This document shows, piece after piece, positions 1 to 11,822 of a DNA stretch of 64,000 nt. Numbering within the stretch: the first letter of the stretch is position 1; each line of letters opens with the position of its first letter. The notes below the pieces were generated by a model. That model was not told the origin of the DNA. It made no database searches and saw only the letters and a program-made list of their open reading frames with translations. The position numbers and the translations under genes are program-made. Origin of the DNA: Adenophora triphylla var. japonica (lineage: Eukaryota; Streptophyta; Magnoliopsida; Asterales; Campanulaceae); the NCBI GenBank assembly GCA_022495995.1, contig JAFEMH010002598.1:186001-250000 (forward strand), in the 5' to 3' direction.

Positions 1-55
1 TCAGGTATCACACACTCCCCCTTAGACTAGACTTCTACCCTTGACTTCTAACCTT

Positions 56-68
56 AGCTCTGATACCA
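56..68 (-). other. Primer-binding site, initiator-Met tRNA type
   Basis: The minus strand reads TGGTATCAGAGCT two bases after the LTR end (CTCACA, 76-71). This is the standard tRNA-iMet complement used to prime reverse transcription and it fixes the element's orientation. Confidence 0.85.
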
Positions 69-903
69 ACTGTGAGGACTCTCCACCCCGGGACCTATAA
101 AATCGTGCCCCAGCTGGAGGGTCCCCAAACCAACTTCTAAAAATTTTAAAACTTTTTGTTTAAATAATTGAAAAATTGAATAAACTTTTGAAACCCAAAC
201 TATAACCTGTTTTAATTTACAACAATACAACTGAAAATATTTATAAACCGTTATACATAACTTTTCCTCAAAATAATAACAATCACACCTTATTCCCAAC
301 TCTCAACACTAACCATACCCGGTCAACCCAAAGACGTTCCAAACTCCTCTCCGGCCTCACCGGTCTGGTCTACCTGTCTCAGCTGAATCTAAAAAAAATT
401 AAAGGGAGACGGGGTGAGAAAGAATCTCAGTAAGCTATTATGCATGCAGCAAGATGCCAAATAAGATGCAACACGTAAACAAGTTGTTCAACATCATATT
501 TGGAATACGGTAAACACATTACATTACCTGATCTTACATTTTCCCGTCTGAACAATAAGTCGTAATACGTGGGTATGGGCTTACAGCCTCGGGGGCACCC
601 ATCCTCTATATATGTGAACGGCTTAGGCCTATTCACGCCTTACAAGACCCATTTTTCAGGGAACCATGTAAGGTATCAGTGTCCTATGAACTGCTTAGGC
701 ATATTCATAGTGGCGAGCCCCAACCGTGGCCACAGCTGGGGTGGAAACGGACACGAGGTATAATGAAATCCGAGCACCTTATGTTACAACTTCTCATAAG
801 TGGTCGCATTCCATTATACCCCCGAAATATCGGTGATATTAAACATAATCATAATCACATTCAAGCACATAACGGTTACTTGAAGTCAAATCCACCCTAA
901 TAG

Positions 904-1010
904 GATATCAATATAACACATGGTACAATTACTCATGTTTGAACAAGATAGAGCATGGTACAATTACTCATGCCGAACAATATAAAACGTGGTACAATTA
1001 CTCATGTTGA
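904..1010. repeat. Three tandem units in the LTR, about 35 bp each
   Basis: The core ATGGTACAATTACTCATG (third copy GTGGTACAATTACTCATG) occurs at about 920, 955 and 989, separated by diverged AACA/ATA-rich spacers. It lies inside the long LTR and has no coding potential. Confidence 0.7.
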
Positions 1011-1644
1011 ACATCTCAATTAGTGTAACATGTATATAAACACTAATGAGTCAATATAATCCATATATGGCATGTATGCTCATGAATAATACAATGATGA
1101 CGTGCAACAGTTATTTCACGCCCCAATTCAATCTATAAACATCCATAGATAAGCACGTAGAGGTACGATGACATACAAGTAACTCTACGCTTTCATAATA
1201 TCATTTTGTACCATTTACACACAAGTTCCACGATCTAGTACCAAGTTTCTATAAACTTTGGTTATCAATTTCACCATGGTTTCCCTTTTCCAAGCAACAT
1301 TTATTTCATGCCCTTAATAACCCCATAACCATGTATAATTAGTTACATATGGCACAAAGTAACTCTAATAAGCCTGAGATATCCGTCGCACTATTAAACA
1401 CTCCCTATAAAGGTTTCATAATCATTTACCAAGTTTTTTATTAACTTTGGTTCAGGTTTCACAATTGTCTTTCAACCCATTTCAAGTCAATATTTAAGCC
1501 TTTCCCAATATCCGTTTCAACCAATTAAAACATCGATGTATAGCTAAAGTGCTCTACTTTAATCATAGTTAGAGAGGGTTCAAATATGTTTCAAGTTGAA
1601 TAGGTTCTTAAGCTTTAAAAGTAAATTCAGAAATTCTGATGCAG

Positions 1645-1780
1645 GGCACGACTCGTGACCCTTGGCACGACTCGTGCCTTTTTCCCACAAACTTCCCGGA
1701 ACGACTTGGCTATTCTTCACGACTCGTGCTCACGAGTGGCACAAGGGCACGACTCGTGCTCCTCGGCACGACTCGTGCCA
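1645..1780. repeat. Cluster of five CACGACTCGTG palindromes
   Basis: CACGACTCGTG occurs at 1647, 1666, 1718, 1748 and 1767. Several copies extend to GCACGACTCGTGC, which has two 6-bp arms around a single central base. A half-site (CACGAG) lies at 1731. The cluster lies in the central part of the long LTR. The role is unknown. Confidence 0.75.
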
Positions 1781-3312
1781 CGACCAAAATCAGACATCAG
1801 ATTCAGCACACCAGCACAGTCCCAAACAAACACAAATTTTCAACTTCCCAAAGCTGTCCCAAGCCAAACCAAACAAGTTTATATACCAATTTTAACATAT
1901 AATCATACTCACACTATGCTATATCACTTATACACCACAATTCACCATGCCAATCCAACCCTTCTACCACCTTTGCCATGACATAACTCCAAATCCTTCC
2001 TAATCCATTCCCTAGCCAAGAAACTTAAGTAAACAAGTCCCCAAACATAGTTTACCACATTTCAACATTTTATAACTTCATATGCTCAACATTGAAAGAA
2101 AACATAACAACTTATCTAAAATGATTCTAAAATTCTCAATACCCATTAAAATACAAAGTCATCATTCACAACCCAATTCCCAAGGCCATGACATTCCAGT
2201 ACTCTTATTCACCCAACTTTACTAGATATGTATTTAGAATATAATGATACTCCCTTCATGCCATGTCTCTCTCCTCGGACATCATATAACATCTATACCC
2301 TTCTCAATCACCAACCCATTTTCTTACTCATTTCCTACTCATTTTTTCATCATTCCAAAACCAATCAAGTTGTTAAATCTACCAATAATCAATTAAGTGC
2401 TAGTAATAACATTATATAACAAATACAATCCCAACCTTGCCTTTTAGCCAATTTTCTTATAAGAACCCAAATAATCATGTAAAATCACCCAAAATTCATT
2501 TATTTCTCATTTTCTACAAAATCCTATCATACTCCTTCAACAATCCATATTTCTTTTATTTTATTATTACAACCCAAATAAATTCCGAAATTTACCAAAA
2601 GCCAAATATTTTGGTCCCATAATATCAAATATCATTTAGAACACATAATATCAACATTTATTTTAATATGAGCAATTATTTGAAAGAAAGCATAATAACT
2701 TACCCAAAAATGTGCCGAAATAAAAATAGAATCTGATCGGCTCTAAATGTTCTCCTCGCCTTCCTGATCGCTCTGCCGCAGTCGGATCGTCAATCGGAAC
2801 AACGGTTGATTTTTAGGAATTTTTGGAAAATATTTTGGGGACGGAGGAAATACTCTTTTCTTTCTTTCTCTCTTCCTCTCCATTTTCTCTCTTTCTCACG
2901 CCCTGGAATGATCCACGGAAATAGGAAGGAGTAATATATATGCAAAACCATATTACCCTTTTGCCCCTTTAGGATTTGAGTTATTAATTAACTATCTGAA
3001 CTTTTAAATTTTCACTTAAGCCCCACTATATTTTATAAGGCTTTTTATTTAATTTTTAACAATTAAAGTATTCACTACAAAATTATTATTTCTTCCCTTT
3101 AGACATTAAATAATTAAAATTAATTTATTAACACTCTGAAAACATCACACAATTTATTAACATAACTAAGATGTCAAATAATTTATTAAAATGTTAAAAC
3201 TAACATATAAAAATCCCACTTATTATGAAATGCATAAAATAATTTACTACGCACCCCACTCCCACGTGCTCAACACGTGACCAAAATAGAGCCTAGGTTT
3301 CGGGTCGTGACA

Positions 3313-5074
3313 TATTTCCCGCAACTTTCTTCTTGGGCCTATCTCGAGTTGGGCCCTTTATAACCATTTATCCTTCGTGGGCTCGTAAGCCCAAATTACT
3401 ATTTTTTTTTTAGGCAGCATCAATTATTTTGTGCCTAGGTCCAGAGAAGAATGAATTAAAAGTAGGGAAAAATGATTGTACCATGAAAAATATTCAAATA
3501 AATATGAACTTTTATGAATGATAAAAGTAGAACTTTTAGAACTACGTCTAACTGATCATCATTTTCGTAATACTGACCAGATCCTCCAACAAAGATTCCT
3601 TGTAAAAAATATAGAATTTTTTTTTTTTTTTTGGTTTGTGAAAAGTAATAGTTACTGTAACATAATGTAATAATTGTATGCATATAAAGTAATAGTTTGT
3701 ATACATTAAAGTAATACATATATACAGAAAAGTAATAGTGTTTTCCCCTATGTTTTCTTCGTTTGGCAAAAGTAATACTTATTATAACTAAAATGTAACA
3801 AATGTGTTATTTATATGTAATAATATTTATACATAATTGTAACACGTATGTATAGATATTTATATGTTTTCAAACAATAAGTTACAATGAGTTCAAACTT
3901 ATCATGATACATGTAAAAGTATTACATTATCTATAGAAATATGTTACAATTTTATCTATCAAAGTGTTACATTTACTTGTATAAACTATTACATTCATAT
4001 ACATAAGTTATTACATTTCAAATGTAATACATATAGTTTGTATTACATTTGAAAAATGGGTAAAAACGAGCTTTTATTTTTTTAAAACAAGTATTACGTT
4101 TACTTATGAACAATGTTACTTTATATGTATACAGTCATTACATTAAGCGATGGTAACTATTACTTTTTCTAAACCACTGAAAAATCGAAAAAATAATATA
4201 AAAACTAAAAAAAAAAAAAAAGCAAAAAGCAAAAAAAAAAAAATTAAATTAAAAAATTGCGGCAGAAAACTCTTTTACTTTCTAACAAGTTTTCTTGGGT
4301 TTTCGTATTTTGCCGTTAATTTTTGTGAATAGGAATCAAGTTTCTTTTTCTTTGTTGTTTTTTAATAGCTGGCTCAATGGATAGTCTTACGACTGTCCTC
4401 AGATGGCCGGATCATGCCCCATGGGTCATGGGTTGACCCGTCTCATGCATGAGACGGATCCCCTTGTTCTCATGGGAGACCTCCTCAAAGAAAAAAGTCA
4501 TCGGCATATTGAATGGACTTTTACCCTCACTCCTTCACACACATATCAACATATCTCTCTCTCTCTTCCTTTTTTTTCCCCCAAAAATTACAAAAAGCAA
4601 TATTTCAAAATCTACAAATTGAAAATAATAATCTTAAACGACCGTTTTAATCGTATTGTCAATACAAATCAAACAATTGCATTCAACATATATTTTAAAA
4701 TGTAGAAATACAACTTTTAATTTTCACTTATAAAAATCCAAGAAAATCATTTTTCATTTGTTCACGCCTGAGTATATAATTGATAAATTCATTTATTAGT
4801 TGTTCATATTTGAGTATAAAAACTAATAAATTCATTTCTCAAATTTTCAACAGTTGAAAAAACATTTTATCAGTTGTTTAAACCAAACACTAAACACAAA
4901 AACTTAAAAATAACTAAACTTGAAATCGGAAAGAAGTCAAAGACTACCTTACCTAAATTAGCATTTGATAGATTTCAACCCTAAGTGTTTCACTCCTACA
5001 TTGACTCTAAAATAGGCACCTAATCTCAAAAGAGGCTTTCTTAAATTAGTAGGGCGGTACGCTCTATTCTCTTA
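3313..5074. other. Non-genic AT-rich stretch with GTAATA/TATTAC-rich block
   Basis: No gene is visible. From about 3640 to 4165 the sequence is saturated with GTAATA on the left and TATTACAT/GTTACA on the right, and includes a perfect palindrome of 10-bp arms at 4009-4029. Poly-A tracts follow at 4210-4250. A 20-bp perfect palindrome, CCGTCTCATGCATGAGACGG, lies at 4438-4457. It resembles ancient transposon debris; short open frames here have low-complexity Lys/Asn/Ile composition and are not credible genes. Confidence 0.5.
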
Positions 5075-5405
5075 CGACAAATGACATTTATCAGTTATAT
5101 TTTCAAACACTAAACACAAAAATCTTTAAAAACAACTTATAAATGGCATTCATCAGTTATTTTTTCAAACTCTTAGTACAAAAATCTTTGAAAACAACTG
5201 GAAATGATTATTATTAGTTGTTTAACCAAACACTTTAACACAAAAATCCTTTAAAATACCTGATAAATGACATTTATCAGTTGTTTAACTGAACACTTAG
5301 CACACAAATACTTATAAATGACATTTATCACTTATATTTTCAAACCCTTGGCACTAGAAAATCCTTAAAACAACTGATAAATCACTTTTATCAATTATGT
5401 TGTTG
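5075..5405. repeat. Degenerate tandem repeat, about 63-bp unit, five copies
   Basis: Each unit contains CATTTATCAGTT followed by a variant of AACCAAACACTTAACAC and an A-rich AAAATCCTTAAAA tail, ending in AACTGATAAATGA. The start and end of adjoining units are inverted relative to each other (AACTGATAAATG / CATTTATCAGTT), so every unit junction is palindromic. Related degenerate units occur upstream at about 4770-4910. No gene is visible. Confidence 0.65.
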
Positions 5406-5852
5406 TTCAAAGTTTAATAATCGTTTATTTAGAAGTTCATTTCTCATTGTTAACTGATAAATATGTTTTGTATCTTAAAAGTATAAAAATGCATGAATTA
5501 AAAAAAAATGTTTAAGTGTAGCACTGTAGTGCATAATTTAAGTTTCTTGTTCATGAGTTTTATTTCCATTAAAAAAGACATTTATTTTTAATTCATAATT
5601 TCGAAGTATGTTTTTTTTAAATTTAAAAATGTAAAAAAGACATTTATTCATAGGCTCAAATTTCTGTTAAACACATTGAATTTTTAATCAATAACTTTTG
5701 TTAAGTTTTTGGTGTGAAAAGAGAAGTTTTTCAAACTTGAGAGTAGATTTTATGATTTTTTTAAAAAAAATATGTTGAAATGAAAGCCGGATAGTACAAA
5801 ATGAAATAAAATACTAGTATAAAGAGTTTTTTTTTTTTAATAATTTAATTAC

Positions 5853-6202
5853 AAAAGTATTGACCAAAATAGCCTAGTTTTTAAAAAACGCGGTTGCCAA
5901 CCGCGTTTTTAAAGTTTTGCAAAGTTAAATTCGTGGTTGACAACCGCGTTTTTTATTATTTGTTTAATTCGGCTTCATTTTCAGAAATTGATTTTTGGAA
6001 ATCATGAAAAAATATTTTTAATTTTAAAAAACGCACCTGGTTACCGCGTTTTTCTTTTAATTAGCAATTAAATCAACTAATTATTATTTATATAAAACGC
6101 GATCCCCATCTGCGTTTTCTGTAATTTATGCACAGTAGCAGTAACCCACCGCGTATTTAATGAAACAGAGTATATAAGTTCCGGATTGTTCGATCATTTG
6201 TC
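5853..6202 (+). repeat. MULE left TIR with four internal hairpins
   Basis: Besides matching the right TIR inverted, it holds four self-complementary units: ACGCGGTTGCCAACCGCGT near 5888, GTGGTTGACAACCGCG near 5933, a unit ending GGTTACCGCGTTTTT near 6045, and ACGCGATCCCCATCTGCGT near 6098. The inner end (GTTCGATCATTTGT, 6188-6201) also matches the right TIR across a length difference. Confidence 0.8.
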
Positions 6203-6380
6203 AAACACATTTTGAACACTCTTAATCTCTCTAAATCACTCAATTAAGGTATTCTATCTCTAAATCACTCAATTCTATGAGTTAGGGTTCAGAATGTAAT
6301 TGAATTTTCTAGGGTTTTAGCATTTGCATGCATCTTTTATGTTTTTTCACATTTAATTACATTTCTAGGTTTTCGCATAT

Positions 6381-9074
6381 ATGATTATTTTTGTAGGATT
6401 GTTGATGAACGGAGTTCTACTCACCTTCTTGTACTATTGGGGAGGAGATGCATCTCACCCCTTTGATGGTCCTCATTATGACAATGGACCAAAGTTACCC
6501 CTGATGGCTCTATACAAATGGGACTATAGCACTTTGATTAATGAGTTATATGAGGCGATTCAGATAGATCGAAGGCAATTCGACTTGCAAGTGATTTGTA
6601 AGTATCCACACTCATTTGACCATGGCATTGCACAATATTTTCCTCTTCCTATAAAAAATGATATATAATGGGATGGAGGCAATGTTTGGGATTTCATCTC
6701 GGTTTGTTGGGATGGGCAGCTTACAGTTGTATATTGATATAAAGTCTATTGATAACCGACATGAGAAAGAGTTTGTTTCACGTGAGGAGCTAGTACTCAG
6801 TCAAGATGTTAATCGTGAGGTTGATACTTATAGGGATGTGAATTCTCCAAATTACTACCGTGATAATGATTTTGGCCCAAGTGCACAAACAAATGAATCA
6901 ATTGACCGGTCACCAAGGCAGGAATCAGCTTTTGTGCTAAATACACAAGAAGTGGATGATGTTTATGATTATGAAGAAGATGAAGACTATGTAGCTACCT
7001 TATTGGAAGAAAATGAATTTCTAGACTGTAGCAGCGGGTCTGATGAGGAAGAAAATTTAAATGTATCAGAATCGCCTAGTATTCGCCTCCATGACAGAGC
7101 AGAATATCCATTTTATAGTGATGTTGGTGGTGTTGATGGAACTTCTGTTAGAGCAAATGAACAACTTAATTTTCCGATATGGGATGAAGAGCATGAACCA
7201 ATTTCTAAGGGTTTATGTTTTTCTACAAAATTTAGCATGCAATATGCGATTAAGAGGCACCACATCTTAACAAATCGGGGTTTCAAGGTAAGAAGAAGCA
7301 CAAGTTTGACATGGGCAATCGAGTGTCTTATGAAAGAAGAGTGTTCGTGTAACTTTTATCTTCGAGGGAGTTTGAAGGTAAATGGTGGATGGAAAATAGC
7401 AGTGTATAATGGTCCTCATACTTGCTTATAATCAGGACTTAGCCAACATCATCCACACTTGATGCTAAGTTCATTGGTGGGGAAATCGTTTTCCTTGTAA
7501 AGGCTGATCCTGATTTGAAAATTCAGGTTGTTATTGCAAGTATAGTCAAAGCCTACAAAAAGACAGTTTCCTACAAAAAAAAAGCATGGTGTGGGAAACA
7601 AAAAGCTATTGCAGAGGTATACGGAGATTGGGAGAAATCATATGAAAGGTTGCCTCGGGTTCTAGCAGCTATCAAACAATTCAACCCTGGGACAATTGTG
7701 GAGTATTATCAGCCTCCCCCGGCAGGCCAACTGGCAATGTTTGATCGTGTGTTTTGGGCATATGGACCTTGTCTTAATGCTTTTGCTCATTGTCGTCCTG
7801 TCATTTCCGTGGATGGTACATTCTTACATGGTCGATATAAAGGAGTTATACTTATTGCTATGGGAGTAGATGCTAACGATAGTATCCTTCCCCTTGCATT
7901 TGCTATTGTTGAGAAAGAAGATTACATAAATTGGTGTTGGTTCTTGTACCTTGTTCATAAACATGTTGTGAAGGGTCGTGAGGTTTGCTTAATTTCTGAT
8001 CGCCATGGAGGTATACTCAAGACAATTGCAACAGAGTCAGGGTGGCAAAATGTTCATCACCGGTTTTGCTTAAGATATATGAGGGCCAATTTCCTTGACA
8101 AGCATAAGGGTGTTGATTTGAAGCAATTGTTTTGGGTTGCAGGTTGTGCACATCAAGACCGAAAATTGAAAGAAATGTTGGAGCAAATTCGGTTGGTGAA
8201 CTCTGAGGCAATTAAGTGGTTTGAGTACTTAGATGCTAAGAAGTGGACACTTTCACATGACGGTGGTTATAGATATGGCATAATGACTACGAATATATCA
8301 GAAGTGTTTAACGGTGTCATGAAAGGTGCTCGCGGTATGCCTATTACAACAATAGTTGAGTGTTCATTTTATCGATGCGTGAAATATTTCCAACTTAGGC
8401 TTGGGGCTGCAAGAAGAGCATTAGGAACGAACATCAATTCTTTGCATCAGTTTATCTCCAGAGTTATATGGCGATAGACCATAATGAAAAGAAGGCTGGA
8501 ATGCACCAGGTTAGAGTTTTTAATAATTTTGTGTTCAAAGTTTGAATAAATTTTTTCTATCTAAAATTGTAATTATAGTTTTTTGTGTTTCTCATTCATC
8601 CAGGTTAGAGTTTTTAATAATTTCGAAATTGGTGTGTATTCTGTGACTACCGGACGTCGTGGTGCAAAAGGGGGAAATGATCAAGTTGTACGTTTTGGCA
8701 ATAAAACTTGCACATGAGGAAAATGGGTTGCATACCATGTCCCTTGTTCGCATGTTATTGCATGTTGCAAATATCAAAATGTTGATGCTCATAATCTTTT
8801 ATCTCCATTCTACAATCTTGAGTCATATTTAAAGACATGGGAGGGCACATTTGAACCATTGGAACGTGAGGACTATTGGGATGTTAATCAAGTTGTACGG
8901 TTTTTTTCGGATCCAGATCTTCGATGTGATGCCACTAAAGGTCGACCAAGATCAAGACGTATTTGTAACTCAATGGATTTTCAAGTCAACAAACGAACAA
9001 TTCATTGTTCAATATGCAAGAAAGAAGGTCATACCCGTCGAAGGTGTCCAAGTTATAGGAATGAAGATTCTTAA
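6381..9074 (+). pseudogene. MuDR/MULE transposase, multiply broken
   Basis: The pieces together give a MULE transposase. An acidic N-terminal region spans 6658-7428. The MULE DDE catalytic core lies at 7515-8477 with Asp in VISVDGTFL, Asp in CLISDRHGG, a His/Cys-rich HHRFCLRYM and Glu in NISEVFNG. A SWIM-type zinc finger lies around 8705-8770, and a C-terminal CCHC knuckle (CSICKKEGHTRRRC) ends at 9074. Lesions: a frame change at about 6660, an in-frame TAA at 7429, a one-base loss near 7462, a frame change near 8455, and a TGA at 8715-8717 replacing the second Cys codon of the SWIM finger. A cut-and-paste transposase by family; this copy cannot make a full protein. Confidence 0.9.
8507..8623 (+). 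other. Intron-like segment bounded by a 24-bp direct repeat in the transposase
   Basis: CCAGGTTAGAGTTTTTAATA plus four more bases occurs at 8507-8530 and again at 8600-8623, a period of 93 bp. The segment starts GT after CAG and ends in a pyrimidine-rich CATCCAG, so removing 8510-8602 would join the reading frame (…HQ|VRVFNN…). It could be a real GT-AG intron created by a tandem duplication containing AGGT, or a duplication in a dead gene. Confidence 0.5.
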
Positions 9075-9289
9075 TCTTATTTTAAAAAAATTCCTATGTG
9101 ACCGGGATGTGGTCAATATCGTATTTCTAGTACTTTTTGATGTTATCAAACAATTGCTATTTAATCAATATTACCTTAGTTTCTTCTATTAACAGTGGTT
9201 TTTTAAAACAGCTTGTTATGAAAAAACAAACAGACTGTTGTTAACACATTTTTCAATTTGGTGTGAAAAACAACAGAGAGTTAACACAT

Positions 9290-11340
9290 TTATCTCCCTC
9301 TCTCTCCCTCCCTCCCTCCCTCTTCCTCTCTCTCCCTCCCTCTCTCTTCCTCTATATCCCTCCCTCTCTCTTCCTCTGGCTTGGGAGTAGGCTGTACTAC
9401 TGGTTGTACTCTAACACGACGACGAAGAGGTTGTCTAGGTACTACCTGTCGTTGACGATCAACCGCGGGAGGTGGTGGTTGAGCATCCAGTCGCCGTTGC
9501 TCTCTAATATGGGAGAAAGTTGATCTTATAATCTGATTTACCTCCAAGCACGGCTCAGTAGAATCATTGGCAATAACACGTTGATTTAACTCGAACACCC
9601 TATGTAAAGTTTGCACCTGTGCTTGTCAAACCAAGTGAATGTTACTGATAAACAGTAGATATACCAAAATCTTGCATGAATAAATAAAACATAAGAAAAT
9701 GATAACTTACCAAACCCTCGAAAGAAGTAGCATGAGACCTATACCCAAATTCCTCTCGATCTTTTGGGTGTTGAATCAACAAAACAGTGATGTTGTGATA
9801 CCAAATCATATAGGGACTGGTATAATCAAGCACCTATTCGCTTAATGGTTCTTCACCAAGGTATGATGTCTTGACTCCCATTGTTGTACCTCTATTCAGT
9901 GCTTCTCTCTCCAATTCATATTGGGTCGGCCTCGGCGATCTATAGTATGTAAATCAGCGCGGGTATCACATGATTGGGGAAGCAATTGTAGCATTCCAAA
10001 CTATCTACATACTCTATCAGGTAGATGCCATTCTACCCTGTCAAAACAAATCAGAGGTGCTCTCGTCCTCCAAATAGCCTCTCCCTGGCAGCAATAATCT
10101 GGAATAATACTGTCTCTATATGGTTTCCATGTAAACTGATCATCATTTAGGGATGTTAATTGATCCCTATATGCTCGCGTATTATGTGCACTCACATTCT
10201 GAAACGACAAGTCCCCACGCCACCTGAAATGAAAAAAAAAATCAGTCAAATAAATATTTCAAAAATACTACCTCCGGCCTCAATCATAGGAAAAAAACTA
10301 ATTATAAATATATTAAGAAGGTAGTTAAATTGGTTTAAAACATGTTACATTCAATGAGTTTTACATCGAAAATACATTAATGAATCATACCTGCATCCCA
10401 AAGATGGGTCAGGTAGACCATCTGCCACATGAGCATCGCGAGGCACAACTCTAGTAGGTCGGGCAAATGACAACCTCTCCCATGCCCACAACTCTTTAAA
10501 AGTAATGAAATTAATATCTCAAATTATAAAGAGAGATATAAAAAGTAAAAAATAAAAATACACTTTTTATACCTGCAATACCGTTAAATATCCACCAATC
10601 TGTTGAACATTGGGTGATGTCGCACCGCACAACTCTCGATACAAAAAGGCTAAGGAAGAACTACCCCAACTATAGTCGCGTATCCGATCAATATCTCGAA
10701 GTAGTGATAGGAGGATCATCTTAACCTTGTTACCTGAACGATCGGGCATCACTGTACCTCCGATAACTGAGAATATATATGCCCGTGTATAGCGGTCAAC
10801 TTCAGCTGGGAGGGCATCCTCGGGAAGTGATGTATTAAACTGATCTGTCAACCACATAATCTTCAAAAAACCACCGCTCATCTCACTAACGGGCGGGCTG
10901 ACACCTAGTATCTCTTGACATAACTCCCTCAATTCCTGCGGTTTACGAGTTGGGTCTAGACCCGTAACAACTTCTCCATCTACAGGTAGCCCGGTCAATA
11001 TGCCAATATCCTGAAGAGTAATCGTGGCCTCACCGATAGGGAGGTGGAAGGAATGTGTCTCCTGATGCCAACGCTCTATCAAAGCATTTATCAATCCCCA
11101 ATCATACTTCATTGTGCCTAATTTGTACACCCCATGGAAGCCTGTATCTACTAGCCGAGATACAATCCTGTTATCCAAGTTTGTGGGTATTTTCGAATCA
11201 CCCCGACGTGCTGTAATCTGTGTAACTTCCTCTCCTTTCCAAATATAAGACGAACGGTGTTTCTCGTGAAGATTGAGAACACTAGGATCAATTGGGCCCC
11301 GACCAACAAACTCTCGAAGAAGTTGATGCTCTTCATCCAT
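9290..11340 (-). pseudogene. Plant mobile domain (PMD) protein gene carried by the MULE
   Basis: Start ATG at 11340. Exon 1 (11340-10573) encodes the PMD core, including SFHLPIGEATITLQDIGILT and GLPVDGEVVTG, typical of the family often named aminotransferase-like or MAIN-like. Exon 2 (10491-10391) starts LWAWERLSF, a family-typical motif, and joins exon 3 (from 10223, WRGDLSFQNV) in frame. Exon 3 meets a TAG at 10001-10003 where the family usually continues, with another stop further on. Later pieces lie at about 9833-9640 and 9616-9290, the last one Arg/Pro/Glu-rich and running into a CTCCCT microsatellite. In Arabidopsis, MAIN/MAIL PMD proteins are nuclear and affect silencing and genome stability; the role within MULEs is unknown. 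Confidence 0.8.
9297..9375. repeat. (CTCCCT)n pyrimidine microsatellite
   Basis: Interrupted CTCTCC/CTCCCT/CTTCCT repeats. On the minus strand they encode the Glu/Arg/Gly-rich tail of the PMD gene. Confidence 0.8.
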
Positions 11341-11822
11341 CTGTATAACCAAAAAATACCAAGATATAGCAAATAAATAATGGAACTACAGAAATCAAGA
11401 GAGAACAAGTATATGACAACTGAACAAGTATTCATCAGAGTTGTATAAATCCCATAATTTTGGTCATATAATTTGAATTTCAACAAAAATAAACCCAATA
11501 ACTCAAATTTCACCAATTTCAAGTAGTATCATGCTCATAAACATCAACCCAACAACTGACATTTGAGAGTAGCAACACATAAACGCCAAACTTCAACCAA
11601 TATAAATCCATATGTTTTCCCAAATTTTTGAAAACAAAAAATGGATAAAGTCACAATCACCAAGAACCGAAATTAACGAAAAGGGATGGCGAAGAATCGA
11701 GATTGAATGATTTACTGCTGTTGAATCGATGCTACAGCCTCGAATTCGTCTTCTCTCCCTCTCGCCCTCGCCGTCGGAATGGAGCTCTAACTTTTCTCTC
11801 TCTGGTTTCTATTACAATTTCA

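Larger units (their letters stand above)
1..3312 (-). mobile_element. 5' end of an LTR retrotransposon (5' LTR plus PBS), continuing off the left edge
   Basis: Read on the minus strand, an LTR begins at 3312 with TGTCACGACCCGAAA, a start common in plant Ty3/gypsy LTRs, and ends at 71 with CTCACA. It is followed at 68-56 by TGGTATCAGAGCT, the primer-binding site for initiator-Met tRNA. The LTR is therefore about 3.24 kb, and because the PBS is present this is not a solo LTR. The internal region and the second LTR lie to the left of the window. No coding sequence is visible inside the LTR. The long LTR would suit the Tekay/Del group, but without pol the lineage is only a guess. Confidence 0.8.

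Noticed and set aside
4150..4332. Lys-rich open frame
   Set aside because: Encoded by poly-A tracts; low complexity, no support.
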